Below, one piece after another: positions 19,184 through 28,813 of a stretch of 64,000 bases of DNA. The notes below the pieces were generated by a model that was not told where the DNA came from, ran no database searches, and saw nothing but the letters and a program-made list of their open reading frames with translations. Within the stretch, counting starts at the first letter, position 1, and every line of letters starts with the position of its first letter. The position numbers and the translations under genes were made by a program. The stretch is taken from NCBI RefSeq assembly GCF_020616515.1, contig NZ_CP085135.1:4712001-4776000 (forward strand), read 5' to 3'. The stretch comes from Mesorhizobium sp. PAMC28654 (lineage in GTDB: Bacteria; Pseudomonadota; Alphaproteobacteria; Rhizobiales; Rhizobiaceae).

Positions 19184-20111
19184 GCATGGCTTCCTCGAAA
19201 TGCATTGGCCCGCCATAGTTGCGGGGCAGGGTGGAGATTGCACGCGATGCCACGCGTGTGGCGGCGGACAGGCAAGCAGTCAGTGGTTGGCCCTGCGCAA
19301 GGGCCGCGAGGAAGGCGGCATTGAAGACATCGCCTGCGCCGATCGTGTCGACGACTTTCACGCCGGGTGCGGCAGCCTCGACAAGCATGCCGTCCGGGCC
19401 GGTGGCGATTGCGCCCTCCGGCCCGCGCTTGACGACGACGGTGGCGCCCTGCTTCATGTCGGACCTGATCGCCTGCGCGGCTTCCAGCGGGCTTTCCAGA
19501 CCGGCCAGGGTCACGGTCTCGACCTCATTGAAAAGCGCCAGTTCGCAACGCGACAGCCACGCGCGCGCGGCGTCGCAATTGGCCTCAGTCCAGCCGTCGA
19601 TCGGCCAGCCGGTGTCGAGCGCGACGGCGATGCCGTGGCTGTCCGCCCAGTCGAAGAACGCATCGTAGTCGGCCGTGAGATCGTAGGTCAGGAAGGACCC
19701 GCACAACAGTGCGTAGCCGCCGGACAGGCGCTTGCCGTCGAGGACACAGAACACATCGGCCAGGCTGAAGCGCGGCAGGTGTCCGCGCGTGGTGAAGAAG
19801 GTCCGCTCGCCGTCCGGGTGGGTCATGCCGACGGACAGGGTCGTCCCTTCGGGGCGAACCGGCCATTTGTCGGCGCGGCGGCCAAAGGCTTCGCGAAGCC
19901 AGCGGCCGAACTGGTCGTCCCCGACGTTGGCGGCAATCTCGAAGTCGACGCCCAGCGCTTCCCAGGCAAGCGCGCTGTTCCCGGCCTGCCCGCCGACGCG
20001 CAATTCGTCATGGTCGACGACGGTCTCGGTTCCGGCTTTCGGCCATGGCGCGACCGGGCCGACGATGAGGTCGACATTGACGTTGCCGATGACTGCAAGC
20101 GGCCGCATCAT
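19170..20111 (-). CDS. PfkB-family carbohydrate kinase (FrlD-like candidate)
   Basis: A 313-residue ribokinase-fold sugar kinase. The N-terminal GNVNVDLIV and the GGQAGNSA substrate region precede the C-terminal PfkB signature with catalytic Asp in DTIGAGDVFNAAF (about residue 258). It overlaps the SIS gene stop by ATGA, so the two are coupled. A PfkB kinase next to a SIS-domain protein and an importer parallels fructosamine operons (FrlD kinase, FrlB deglycase). The substrate could equally be an amino sugar or another phosphorylatable ketose. The family is certain; the substrate is inferred from context only. Confidence 0.88.
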
Positions 20112-21127
20112 TCGCTCCTGGTGATCTTGCTGGAGCGAACCGGCGTGCCGGCATTTTCGACGCGGGCGTCGGCAAAGGCGACCATCAGGCGTTGCGCCAC
20201 CGGCAGCATGGCAAGGATCGCGGCCATGCCGGAAGCAGGCTTGAACGAAAGTGTCGCGGCGCCTGCCACCGGCGCTTGCCCGGATGAATCGAAAATGACC
20301 ACAGGCGAGCTGGTCTCGACCACGGACGCGGCCATACCGGCGACAAGGTCCGACGTCGGGTCGTTGCCGCGAAACAGCATGACGCCGACCTTGGGGCCGA
20401 GCATCTCCATCGGGCCATGGCGGAGCTGGCCGCCTTCGAGCGAAAAGCAGGGCAGCCGCGACAGTTCCGTGAGGCCGAGCGCGATGGCTTCGGCGACACC
20501 CTGCAGCTGGCGGCCCGAGGTGACGATGCTCGTCACATTGCTGAGTGCTGCAAGCGCGCCATCGATATCGCCGGCCTCAGGGCTATCAAGTACGGAAAGT
20601 GCGGCGGCCGGGTCCTGGCTAAGCGCCGACAGGATCGCCAGGTGCAGCGCGAAGGTGACGGTCAGGCTGCGGGTCGCGGCGAAGGCCAGTTCGGTGCCGC
20701 CGGCTCCGACCAGGCAGGGAGCCGTGCGGGCGAGGAACGAGGCGCCCTCGAGCGTCAGTCCGAAAATATCGGAAGCGACGCCGGTCTCGGAAAACCATCT
20801 GACGACCTCGGCGCTTTCGCCGGACTGGGATGTCACCAGGACGGTCCTGCCCGCCAGCGGCAGCGGCTGGCCGAGCTGCTCGGAAAGCGGCAGGGCGATG
20901 GCGTCGATGCCGGCAGCGCGGTAGAGCGGCTCGACGGCGCGCGCCACGGCATGTGAGCCGCCCATGCCAAGCAGAAGCACACGCCCGGTCTGCCTGATCG
21001 AAGTGGCGACCCTTGCCGCGATGTCAACATTCTGCCTGAACGAGACGAGGGCGTCCGCATGCTGGCGCGCCATCTCGCGGTCGATCGCGGCAAGCCCGGC
21101 CGGTCGGTTTTTTCCTGTAGTCATCAT
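20108..21127 (-). CDS. Double-SIS-domain protein (FrlB/AgaS/GlmS-isomerase-like)
   Basis: A 339-residue protein from the ATG at 21127 (AAAGGA upstream; another ATG follows directly). Two SIS phosphosugar-binding domains are visible: LLLGMGGSHAVAR near 50-62 with VTSQSGESAEVV near 98-109, and a second half with LRHGPMEMLGPK. The HGPxE-type motif is shared with the isomerase domain of GlmS and with AgaS and FrlB sugar-6-phosphate deaminases and deglycases. Partnered with the PfkB kinase it probably acts on the 6-phosphate made by that kinase, releasing an amine or amino acid. The start overlaps the permease stop by one base. Confidence 0.88.
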   Translation of the reverse strand: MMTTGKNRPAGLAAIDREMARQHADALVSFRQNVDIAARVATSIRQTGRVLLLGMGGSHAVARAVEPLYRAAGIDAIALPLSEQLGQPLPLAGRTVLVTSQSGESAEVVRWFSETGVASDIFGLTLEGASFLARTAPCLVGAGGTELAFAATRSLTVTFALHLAILSALSQDPAAALSVLDSPEAGDIDGALAALSNVTSIVTSGRQLQGVAEAIALGLTELSRLPCFSLEGGQLRHGPMEMLGPKVGVMLFRGNDPTSDLVAGMAASVVETSSPVVIFDSSGQAPVAGAATLSFKPASGMAAILAMLPVAQRLMVAFADARVENAGTPVRSSKITRSE

Positions 21128-21972
21128 TATCCTTTCACGCCACCACTGGTCAGGCCGGAAATCAGCGCGCGTTGCATGACGAGGCCGATCAGCACCGGCG
21201 GCAGGGCGGCCAGCACGCCGGCTGTGGCGATCAATCCGTAGTCGGAGACACGGCCGCCGGCTAAATCGGCGATAGCGACGGTCAGGGTCTTGGCGCGCTG
21301 GTCCGAGGTGAAGAGCAGCGCGTAGAAGAATTCGTCCCAGGCAAGCAGCAGGGCAAACAGCGCCGATGTCGCCATCACGGGTGCGGCCAGCGGCAAGGTG
21401 ATGATGCGCAGCGTCTGGAACAGGCCGGCGCCGTCTATCATCGCTGCCGCCTCGATTTCGCGCGGAATCGAATCGAAGCCCGACTTCATCAGCCAGGTGG
21501 TGAAGGGCGCCAGGATCGTCAGATAGACCAGCGCCAGGCCAAAGACGTTGTTGAGCAAGCCGAGATGCGACAGGCCCATATAGAGCGGCACGGCGAGCGC
21601 CACCGGCGGCAGCATGTAGGTGGCGATGACCATCGACAGCGACCAGCCGATCGACGGCGTGCGCGAGACCGCCCATCCGGCGGGAATGGCCAGGAGCAGG
21701 CCGGCGAAAGTCGCCATGCCGGCGATTTCAAGACTGTTGCGAAGCGAGGAGGTGAAGGCCGCGCCGGCGCTGTTTTCCGCCGTCGATAGAAGTTGCTGGT
21801 AGCGGGAGAAGTCGACGCTTTGCGGCCACCAGCGCAGCGGCTTGGCGGCAAGATCGGCGGCCGGCGATATGCTCATGATGAACAGCCAGGCAATGGGAGC
21901 CAGGATGATCGCGGCGAGCAGCAGCGCGCAGGCATGGATGAAGATGCTGAAGGCGAGGCTCTTGCGTTCCAT
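21127..21972 (-). CDS. Sugar ABC transporter permease (MalG type)
   Basis: A 281-residue inner-membrane protein with about six helices, beginning MERKSLAFSIFIHACALLL. The cytoplasmic EAA loop is present (REIEAAAMIDGAGLFQTLRIITLPL), the coupling site for the ATPase. The ATG at 21972 overlaps the preceding permease stop (TGATG), indicating translational coupling. It pairs with the MalF-type permease upstream. Confidence 0.9.
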   Translation of the reverse strand: MERKSLAFSIFIHACALLLAAIILAPIAWLFIMSISPAADLAAKPLRWWPQSVDFSRYQQLLSTAENSAGAAFTSSLRNSLEIAGMATFAGLLLAIPAGWAVSRTPSIGWSLSMVIATYMLPPVALAVPLYMGLSHLGLLNNVFGLALVYLTILAPFTTWLMKSGFDSIPREIEAAAMIDGAGLFQTLRIITLPLAAPVMATSALFALLLAWDEFFYALLFTSDQRAKTLTVAIADLAGGRVSDYGLIATAGVLAALPPVLIGLVMQRALISGLTSGGVKG

Positions 21973-22856
21973 CAGGTGGCACTCCCGGCGCTCTTGCAAA
22001 CCAGCGCGGCGTAGGCGACGGCCAGCACGGTGACGAGCAGGGTGACGATCAGCGCCAATGACGCGCCGGAGCCGGCGCGCTGGAAGGAGAATGCCTCCTG
22101 GTAGACGAGGATGGACAGGGTCCGCGTGCTGTTGGCCGGGCCGCCACGGGTCATGACCCAAATGATGTCGAAGACCTTGAAGGCCTCGATGGTGCGCAGC
22201 ACCAGCGCGACCATCAAGGGGCCTGCGAGATAGGGCAGGATGACAAAGCGGAAGCGGTTGAAGGGTCCGGCGCCGTCGACGAGCGAGGCAGCGGTGATGT
22301 CGCGGGGAACCGCCTGCAGGGCCGCCAGCGCAATCAGCGCCACCAGCGGAAAATTCTTCCAGCAATCGGCGACGATCAGCGCCGCCAGCGCGGTTCCGGG
22401 TTCACCGAGCCAGGACCGGTAGGCATCGATGAGATGCAGTTGTGTGAGTGCGGCGTTCAGCGCGCCATATTCGGGATTGTAGATGAGCCGCCACAGCGTG
22501 GCGTTGACCACCGTCGGCAATGCCCAGGGCAGGATCATCAGCGCGCGCAACAAGGCGCGCCCGTGAAACTGCTGATTGAGGAGCAGTGCCGCGAGAACAC
22601 CGATCACCATTTCAGCGGCGACCGAGATGACGGCGAACAGGGTCGTGGTGACCAGCGTGCGCGAGAAGTTCGTGCTCGTCAGCATGTTCGTATAATTGTC
22701 GAAGCCGACGAAATTACCGCCCGTGCCGATGAGCTTGGCGTCGGTGAAGGAAAGGCCGACCGTATCGATCAGCGGCCAGCCGATGACGGCGACCATCACC
22801 ACGAGAAGCGGCAGCATCAGCAGCCACGCACGGGTTGTCATCCAGGTGCCCGACAT
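21972..22856 (-). CDS. Sugar ABC transporter permease (MalF type)
   Basis: A 294-residue permease with six predicted helices. The N-terminal LLMLPLLVVMVAVIGWPL and the EAA-like loop (RDITAASLVDGAGPFNRFRFVILP) are typical of the CUT1 family. It lies between the binding-protein gene and its MalG-type partner. The 81-bp gap from the binding-protein stop contains a hairpin that may lower its expression relative to the binding protein. Confidence 0.9.
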   Translation of the reverse strand: MSGTWMTTRAWLLMLPLLVVMVAVIGWPLIDTVGLSFTDAKLIGTGGNFVGFDNYTNMLTSTNFSRTLVTTTLFAVISVAAEMVIGVLAALLLNQQFHGRALLRALMILPWALPTVVNATLWRLIYNPEYGALNAALTQLHLIDAYRSWLGEPGTALAALIVADCWKNFPLVALIALAALQAVPRDITAASLVDGAGPFNRFRFVILPYLAGPLMVALVLRTIEAFKVFDIIWVMTRGGPANSTRTLSILVYQEAFSFQRAGSGASLALIVTLLVTVLAVAYAALVCKSAGSAT

Positions 22857-22897
22857 CAGAGCAGCCTCTCCCTAACTTATCTTGATTTCAGACATAG

Positions 22898-22922
22898 CAC
22901 GGGCGGCACTAGGCCGCCCGTG
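22898..22922 (-). promoter_or_regulatory. Intra-operon hairpin after the sugar-binding protein gene
   Basis: Arms CACGGGCGGC and GCCGCCCGTG form a perfect 10-bp stem with a 5-base loop, without a T run. It sits between binding protein and permease, where such hairpins usually stabilise the upstream mRNA or cause partial termination. Confidence 0.55.
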
Positions 22923-22937
22923 ACTGGAGAAAAGCGC

Positions 22938-24176
22938 TCAGAGGCCGCTGTTCTTGGCAGCGGTGTTCAGGGCATCCTCAGGCGAGGACTGGCCGAGAAG
23001 CGATTCCTGAATCGCCTGCTGCAGGGCGGTCGAGAGCTCCTGATATTTCGGCGTGGTCGGGCGAGGATACATTGCGGCCAATCCGAGCTTTGCGGCGGCG
23101 ATCAGCTCTTCCTGACCCTTGGTGACCGCCGGATCGTCATAGGAGGACGCCCAGATCGGCAGGCTGAGCTTGGCGTACTGGTTCTGCGTCGCCTGCGAGG
23201 TCATGAAGGTGATGTACTTCCAGGCCTCGTCCTGGTGCTTGCTGACCGCCGTGACACCAAGGCCCATCGAGCCGTTGACGGCCGAGACTTCGCTCTTGCC
23301 GGCAACGCCGGGCGCCGGCACGACACCAACCTTGCCCGCGACCTTGCTGTCCTTAGGGTCGTTGGCCATGTTGTACATGTAGGTCCAGTTCAGCGCGAAG
23401 GCGGCGTCGCCGTTCTCGAACACCTTGCGCACATCTTCTTCCAGGAATTCCTTGGAATTCGGGTTGGTGAGGCCCGACTTGTAGCTGGCCACCATGTATT
23501 TCAGGGCGTCGAGACCGCCGCCGTTCTGGAAATCGGGCTTGCCGCCCTTGAGGAAGTCGCCGCCATAAGCGCTGACCAGCGTGGTGTAGTCGCACACAGC
23601 AGCTTCAGCCTGCGACCAGCTCCAGGCGATGGGCGTGGCGACGATGCCCTTGTCCTTGATGATCTTGGCCTGTTCGCTCAGCTCTTCCCATGTCTTCGGC
23701 GGCGTCTTGATGCCGGCCTTTTCCAACATTTCCTTGTTGTAGAACAGGTATTTGGTGTCGAGGATCCAGGGCATGCCGTAGGATTTGCCGTCATACTGGA
23801 CGGTGGTCCAGGCGCCGGGCAGGACGCCCTTCTTCATGTCGTCGGTGATGCGCGAGGAGACGTCGACCAGCACCTTGTTGGTCGCGTATTCGGCCGGCCA
23901 GATGACGTCGAACAGCACGACGTCGTAGCCGCCACCAGAGCCCTGCGCGAGCACGGTCTTGTCGTGCAGGCCTTCATAGGGGACGAATTCGAGATTGACC
24001 TTGATGTCCGGGTTGGCCTTGGTGAAGGCATCCGTCATGGCGCGCACGTCGGCCTCGCTGTAGGCGGCCTGGGCCATGAACAGCGCGTTGAGCGACGTTT
24101 CGGCGAAAGCGTGGGGAACGAACAGGCCCCCGACAAAGACTGCACCCAACAGGGTCTTACCGATCGATTTCAGCAT
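22938..24176 (-). CDS. Sugar ABC transporter substrate-binding protein (family 1)
   Basis: A 412-residue periplasmic protein with a signal peptide ending AFA (about residue 25). It has the family-1 layout with two lobes: the early FTKANPDIKVNLEFV segment, YDVVLFDVIWPAEY and the later NWTYMYNMAND. It is the first gene of a minus-strand operon whose promoter faces the ROK regulator. The ligand is unknown; a sugar or sugar-amine (Amadori) compound is suggested by the SIS and PfkB genes downstream. Confidence 0.9.
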   Translation of the reverse strand: MLKSIGKTLLGAVFVGGLFVPHAFAETSLNALFMAQAAYSEADVRAMTDAFTKANPDIKVNLEFVPYEGLHDKTVLAQGSGGGYDVVLFDVIWPAEYATNKVLVDVSSRITDDMKKGVLPGAWTTVQYDGKSYGMPWILDTKYLFYNKEMLEKAGIKTPPKTWEELSEQAKIIKDKGIVATPIAWSWSQAEAAVCDYTTLVSAYGGDFLKGGKPDFQNGGGLDALKYMVASYKSGLTNPNSKEFLEEDVRKVFENGDAAFALNWTYMYNMANDPKDSKVAGKVGVVPAPGVAGKSEVSAVNGSMGLGVTAVSKHQDEAWKYITFMTSQATQNQYAKLSLPIWASSYDDPAVTKGQEELIAAAKLGLAAMYPRPTTPKYQELSTALQQAIQESLLGQSSPEDALNTAAKNSGL

Positions 24177-24315
24177 CTTCTTCTCCCATTTCCGATGTTG
24201 ACGGGTCGGCTGTTCATGTTGCCTTCCCGGATTGATGTCGCGTGACCTATTTTCCCAACTGGTTGGCGGTGACGGGCATAAGCCCTGGCCGTCTTGTTTC
24301 CGCGCTGGTTTCGCT

Positions 24316-24340
24316 ATTAAGTCAAGCCGCTTGACTTAAT
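24316..24340. promoter_or_regulatory. 25-bp palindrome, ROK operator candidate
   Basis: Arms ATTAAGTCAAG and CTTGACTTAAT are perfect inverted repeats around CCG, in the divergent region between the binding-protein operon and the ROK regulator. Size and AT-rich ends suit a dimeric winged-helix repressor acting on both promoters. Confidence 0.7.
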
Positions 24341-24382
24341 TAGTCGATCAATATCCTAATGGAGTCAAGAGGGGAAACGCCG

Positions 24383-25597
24383 GTGAACGATATTCGTCCG
24401 ATCCGCGCCAAGAGCGGCACCAACCAGGAAGGCACGAGCGCGCACAACCGCCGTGTCATGATCGAGGCGCTGCGTCTCAACGGTGCGCTTTCACGAGCCG
24501 ATCTGGCGCGGGCGACGCAACTGACCAAGCAGGCGGTTTCCAACATCATCGAGGACCTCGAGCGCGACGGCCTTGTCGTCGGGCTCGATACGGTGCGAAA
24601 GGGCAGGGGCCAGCCCTCGACCCCCTACAGGCTGGTTCCCGAAGGAGCATTCGCGATCGGGCTGCAGATTGACCGCCACCTGACGCGGGCGGTTGCCGTC
24701 GACCTGATGGGCAGCGTGCTGGCCCGTGCCGAGGCAAACGTGCCTTTTGATGAACCATCGAAAGGCGTCGAGGTCATCCTCGGCCTTATCGACGGCGTCC
24801 GGCGTGAACTGGCTGGCATATCCGTCCAATCGGAGAGGCGTCTCGTCGGCCTTGGCGTCGCCATGCCCGGTCCTTTCGGAGTGAAGAACTCGGATGACAA
24901 ATGGATGATGCCGGCCTGGCAGAAGTTTCCGTTGCTGGAGACGCTGGCCGCCGGAACGGGCCTGAATGTCGGCCTGCAGAATGACGCCGCCGCATGCGCG
25001 ACGGCCGAACGCATCGTCGGCGCCGCGCATGGCGTCGATCATGCGGTTTGTCTCTATGTCGGCTACGGCATCGGCGCCGGGCTGATTCTGAATGGCGAAC
25101 TTTATAGCGGCGGCAATGGCAATGCGGGCGAGATCGGCATGGCGCTGCTGTCGCCGGCCGGCCCCGGCTCGACGCCGCTCGAGCATCGCGCCTCGCTCGC
25201 CTCGCTCTATCAGCATCTCGGCCTCGATCCCGCCGATGAAGGTCTCTACGAACGGATAGGCGCGATGGCGGCGGCCGAGGATCCCAGGATCATGGCCTGG
25301 ATCGAGGGTGCGGCACACGACCTGCGCTGGAGCGTGCATCTCATTGAGACGATTTTCGACCCCCAGACCGTCATCCTGACCAGCGGCGCACCGGAGGCGC
25401 TGGCCCGCCGCCTTGTCGAGGCGATGCATCCGCTGCTGCCGTCGATCGCCGACAGGTCCGGGCGAAATTTGCCGCGCCTGCAGCTCGGCACCACCGACCC
25501 CTGGTCGATCGCGCTCGGCGCGGCGGCAGCGCCGATCAGCCGTGCCTTCGATCCGCTGTTCTCGGCGATCCTGAAGACGCGATCCGGCGGCTTCTGA
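24383..25597 (+). CDS. ROK-family transcriptional repressor
   Basis: A protein of 404 residues from the GTG at 24383, chosen because AGAGGGG lies just upstream; the ATG at 24359 has no ribosome binding site. The N-terminal winged helix (SRADLARATQLTKQAVSNIIEDLERDGL region, about 38-75) is followed by a ROK sugar-kinase-like domain. The ATP-binding N-terminal motif is degenerate (GLQIDRHLTRAVAVDL), as in NagC/Mlc-type repressors that bind but do not phosphorylate their sugar. It is divergent from the six-gene sugar operon with a 25-bp palindrome between them, so it very likely represses that operon until its ligand binds. Confidence 0.87.
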   Translation: MNDIRPIRAKSGTNQEGTSAHNRRVMIEALRLNGALSRADLARATQLTKQAVSNIIEDLERDGLVVGLDTVRKGRGQPSTPYRLVPEGAFAIGLQIDRHLTRAVAVDLMGSVLARAEANVPFDEPSKGVEVILGLIDGVRRELAGISVQSERRLVGLGVAMPGPFGVKNSDDKWMMPAWQKFPLLETLAAGTGLNVGLQNDAAACATAERIVGAAHGVDHAVCLYVGYGIGAGLILNGELYSGGNGNAGEIGMALLSPAGPGSTPLEHRASLASLYQHLGLDPADEGLYERIGAMAAAEDPRIMAWIEGAAHDLRWSVHLIETIFDPQTVILTSGAPEALARRLVEAMHPLLPSIADRSGRNLPRLQLGTTDPWSIALGAAAAPISRAFDPLFSAILKTRSGGF

Positions 25598-25727
25598 GGC
25601 TTATCAGTCCCCGAGCCTGTGCCTACCCAACATTTCGCGCAGCGGAGTTCCGCAGCGTCACACAGGGTTCATCGTGCGGACATAGCGTCCCTCCCGGTTC
25701 TTTGCTGCGATGCAAAAGGAGTGGGAC

Positions 25728-27324
25728 ATGGTGGATATAGTTTCTAGTGAGGCGGGTATTCCGAGACCGGAGCATCCGCTGGACCAGTCGAGCAGCGCAA
25801 AATGGTTTTTGCCGGCCTTCGGCGTGCTCGTGCTCGTCGGCGTTGTCTATGTCGGCTATGCGCTTAGCCAGGATCTGGCCGCGGCCAAGGCCGTGCCGTG
25901 GATCCTGCTCGGCATCGCTCATTGCGCTCGGCTTCGAATTCGTCAACGGCTTCCACGACACCGCCAATGCCGTGGCGACGGTCATCTACACGCGCTCCCT
26001 GCCGGCGGAATTCGCGGTCATGTGGTCGGGCGCCTTCAACTTCCTCGGGGTTCTAACCTCCAGCGGCGCCGTGGCGTTCGGCATCCTGTCACTGCTGCCG
26101 GTCGAACTGATCCTCCAGGTCGGCTCGTCCTCCGGCTTCGCCATGGTTTTCGCGCTGCTCATCGCCGCGATCCTGTGGAATCTCGGCACCTGGTTCCTGG
26201 GCCTGCCGGCGTCGAGCTCGCATACAATGGTCGGCTCGATCATCGGCGTTGGCCTCGCCAACCAGTTCATGGCGCCCGCCGGCAGCGCGACCAGCGGCGT
26301 CGACTGGTCACAGGCGACCAATGTCGGTGTGACCTTGCTGGTCTCGCCGATCGTCGGCTTCTTCGCAGCCGCCGCCCTGCTCTATGCGATGAAGCTCGTT
26401 GTCCGCAATCCGGCACTCTACGAGTCCCCCAAAGGCAATGCGCCGCCGCCATTGTGGATCCGTGCGCTGCTGATCTTCACCTGCACCGGTGTCAGCTTCG
26501 CGCACGGCTCGAATGACGGACAGAAAGGCATGGGCCTGATCATGCTGATCCTGATCGGCGTCGTGCCGACGGCTTTTGCACTCAACCGCACGCCGGACAT
26601 CAACTATCTCGAGGCCTACAAGTCGGCTTCCGTCAATGTCGAGCAGGCGCTGGGCAAATATGTCAAGCCGGGCATCACTGTCGCTGACGCCAAGGCAGCC
26701 GTCCAGGACGCCGTGCGCACCCGGACCTGGAATGACCAGACGACGCTTGCGCTGCAGACTTACATCCACAACACGACCACTTCACTGCAGCCCTACGCCT
26801 CGGTCGAAAAGGTGCCGACCGATCTGGTCAGCAACGCCCGCAACGACATCTACCTGATCGGCGAAGCGCTCAAGCTGATCGACAAGAAGCAGTTGCTGCC
26901 GATGCAGCCGGCCGATCTGAAAGCGGTCACCGACTATCACAAGGCCGTCGACAACGCGACGAAGTTCATCCCGATCTGGGTGAAGGTTGCGGTCGCGCTG
27001 GCGCTTGGTCTCGGCACGATGGTTGGCTGGAAGCGCATCGTCGTCACGGTCGGCGAGAAGATCGGCAAGAGCCATCTGACCTATGGCCAGGGTGCCGCCG
27101 CCGAGCTCGTCGCCATGGTCACCATCGGCATGGCCGATCGGCTGGGCCTGCCGGTGTCGACGACCCATGTGCTGTCATCGGGCGTCGCCGGAACGATGGC
27201 GGCGAACGGCTCGGGGCTGCAATGGGCAACGGTGCGCAACCTGGCGCTTGCCTGGGTGCTGACGCTGCCCTGCTCGATCACGCTCGCCTTCGTGCTGTTC
27301 ATCATCTTCCGCCACGTGTTCTGA
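25728..27324 (+). pseudogene. Pit-family inorganic phosphate transporter, frame broken once
   Basis: A low-affinity phosphate/metal-phosphate:H+ symporter. The ATG at 25728 has AAAGGAG upstream. The first roughly 64 residues (to VPWILLGIA) are in one frame, and the rest, from LIALGFEFVNGFHDTANAVA onward, is in the +1 frame. The break maps to 25911-25925. The two PD001131-type signatures are present (GFHDTANAVATVIYT and SFAHGSNDGQKGMG), and about ten membrane segments surround a soluble loop (about 290-420). Only this break prevents a protein of about 531 residues. Sequencing error or pseudogene cannot be decided here. No DUF47 partner is adjacent, and I saw no Pho box. Confidence 0.82.
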
Positions 27325-27351
27325 GCGAAGCGTAAGAGCTCTCAAACAAAA

Positions 27352-27381
27352 GGCAGCGCCGGTCGCCGGCGCTGCCTTTTT
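27352..27381 (+). terminator. Rho-independent terminator after pit
   Basis: A perfect 11-bp stem, GGCAGCGCCGG/CCGGCGCTGCC, with a TCG loop, followed by T5. Confidence 0.9.
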
Positions 27382-27469
27382 CTTTGAGCGAGCACCGCGT
27401 GCAATTAGGCGAGGACGTATTAGTTTATGTTGACGTGGAACATGCCTATTGGCCGAAACGCCTATCGCC

Positions 27470-27648
27470 TCGTCATCCTATGGCGGAGCAAGTAGTGAAG
27501 CGACGCGGCGCAGACCATAGGATCCATGCCGCGACTCCTGAGCGTTGCTGCGGTACAGAATTCTGCTTGGCTGCACCTTCGGCTGAGGTCGCGGCATGGA
27601 TCCTTGGGTCTTCGCTCCGCTTCGCGTCGCTACGCCCAAGGATGACGA
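27470..27648. repeat. 179-bp foldback interspersed repeat
   Basis: Outer ends TCGTCATCCT and AGGATGACGA are inverted. Inner arms AGGATCCATGCCGCGAC (27519-27535) and GTCGCGGCATGGATCCT (27588-27604) are perfect inverted copies. The flanking GGAGCAAG/CGACGCGG-type segments are imperfect copies. The whole stretch folds into one long hairpin and has no coding potential. It resembles a high-copy mesorhizobial intergenic element and lies between convergent genes. Confidence 0.75.
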
Positions 27649-27658
27649 CGTCGGGACA

Positions 27659-28813
27659 CTACGTCGGATCTTCGCGATGCAGGTCGTGGATGGCGACGCC
27701 CTCGACATTGGTCGGCAGCGTCAGCCACTGGCGATGGCGCAAGGTGCGCTGCGTGTCTTCCAGTCCGGTGTCCCAGTGCTCGCGCATCGAGGTGCCGGAG
27801 AATTCGTAATCCTTGGCGTGACCCTCATAGCCTTTGTGCTGGTAGATCAGGTGCACGATGTTGACCATGCCGGCATTCGAGTAGTCCTCGATCAGCTCCT
27901 TCTCGCCTTCCGCCAGCAATTCAGCGGGAACGCGCTTCAGCGCCTCGAGCAGCTTCATCTTCAGCCCGTGGATACGCTGGAAATTGTCGGTGTTTTGTCG
28001 CGTGCGGCTCGAATACATGATGTCCTTGTGGCGCGACAGCACGTCCGGCATGCTGCGTGGCAGAACACCGCGCGCACTGAACAGGTCGACCTGGAACACC
28101 AGCGACGAGCGGTCTTCCTCCTGGTCGAGAAGATATTGCAGCGGCGTGTTGGAGACGATGCCGCCATCCCAGTAATATTCGCCTTCGATGCGGATCGACG
28201 GAAAAGCGGGCGGCAACGCGCCGCTGGCCATGATGTGCTCCGGCTCGATGCGGACCTTGTCGGTGTCGAAATAGACGAAGTTGCCGGTCCTGACATTGAC
28301 CGCGCCGACGCTGAGCCGCTTCTTGCCGTCGTTGAGGATGTCGAAGTCGATCAGGCTTTGCAGCGTGTCCTTCAACTCGGCCGTGTCGTAGAAGCTTGTG
28401 GCGCCCTCGGCGCCCTGCGGCTCGAACCAGGGGATGGGATTGCGCGGCTTGAAGAAGCCGGGCTGGCCCATGGTCATCGTCATCCACGAACTGGTGCGGT
28501 TGCGGATGTCGCGGTAGATGTCGCCTTCGGGCGTGTAGGCCCAGATCTTGCGCCCCGAGATCGTCTGCCAGAATTGCTCGAGCCGCTGCAGGCGGCGGCT
28601 CGGTTCATTGCCGGCGATGATCGATGCATTGATGGCGCCGATCGATACGCCGGACAGCCAGGTCGGTTCGCAGCCGGCGTCGGCGAGCGCCTGATAGACG
28701 CCGGCCTGGTAGGCGCCGAGCGCGCCGCCGCCCTGGAACACCAGCGCGACACGATCATACTGCGCCGAGATTTCCTCGATGGTGGCCTGCTTGTTTCGGT
28801 TGCGTTCAAGCAC
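27659..28813 (-). CDS. Patatin-like phospholipase/esterase
   Basis: A serine hydrolase of 384 residues from the GTG at 28813, chosen because GGAGAAAG precedes it and it overlaps the upstream stop by 8 bp. The patatin motifs are complete: oxyanion loop [10 protein letters not shown] (about 26-35), nucleophile in GVSIG (Ser57), and the catalytic Asp in [10 protein letters not shown]. It is coupled to acetoacetate decarboxylase, with 3-hydroxybutyrate dehydrogenase divergent. This suggests a role in polyhydroxybutyrate or lipid turnover, possibly depolymerase-like, but a direct PHB depolymerase activity is only inferred. Confidence 0.85.
   Translation of the reverse strand: MLERNRNKQATIEEISAQYDRVALVFQGGGALGAYQAGVYQALADAGCEPTWLSGVSIGAINASIIAGNEPSRRLQRLEQFWQTISGRKIWAYTPEGDIYRDIRNRTSSWMTMTMGQPGFFKPRNPIPWFEPQGAEGATSFYDTAELKDTLQSLIDFDILNDGKKRLSVGAVNVRTGNFVYFDTDKVRIEPEHIMASGALPPAFPSIRIEGEYYWDGGIVSNTPLQYLLDQEEDRSSLVFQVDLFSARGVLPRSMPDVLSRHKDIMYSSRTRQNTDNFQRIHGLKMKLLEALKRVPAELLAEGEKELIEDYSNAGMVNIVHLIYQHKGYEGHAKDYEFSGTSMREHWDTGLEDTQRTLRHRQWLTLPTNVEGVAIHDLHREDPT

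Noticed and set aside
27470..27648. Insertion sequence remnant or CRISPR-like array
   Set aside because: No transposase fragment, no target-site duplication and no regularly spaced repeats; it is a single foldback structure.
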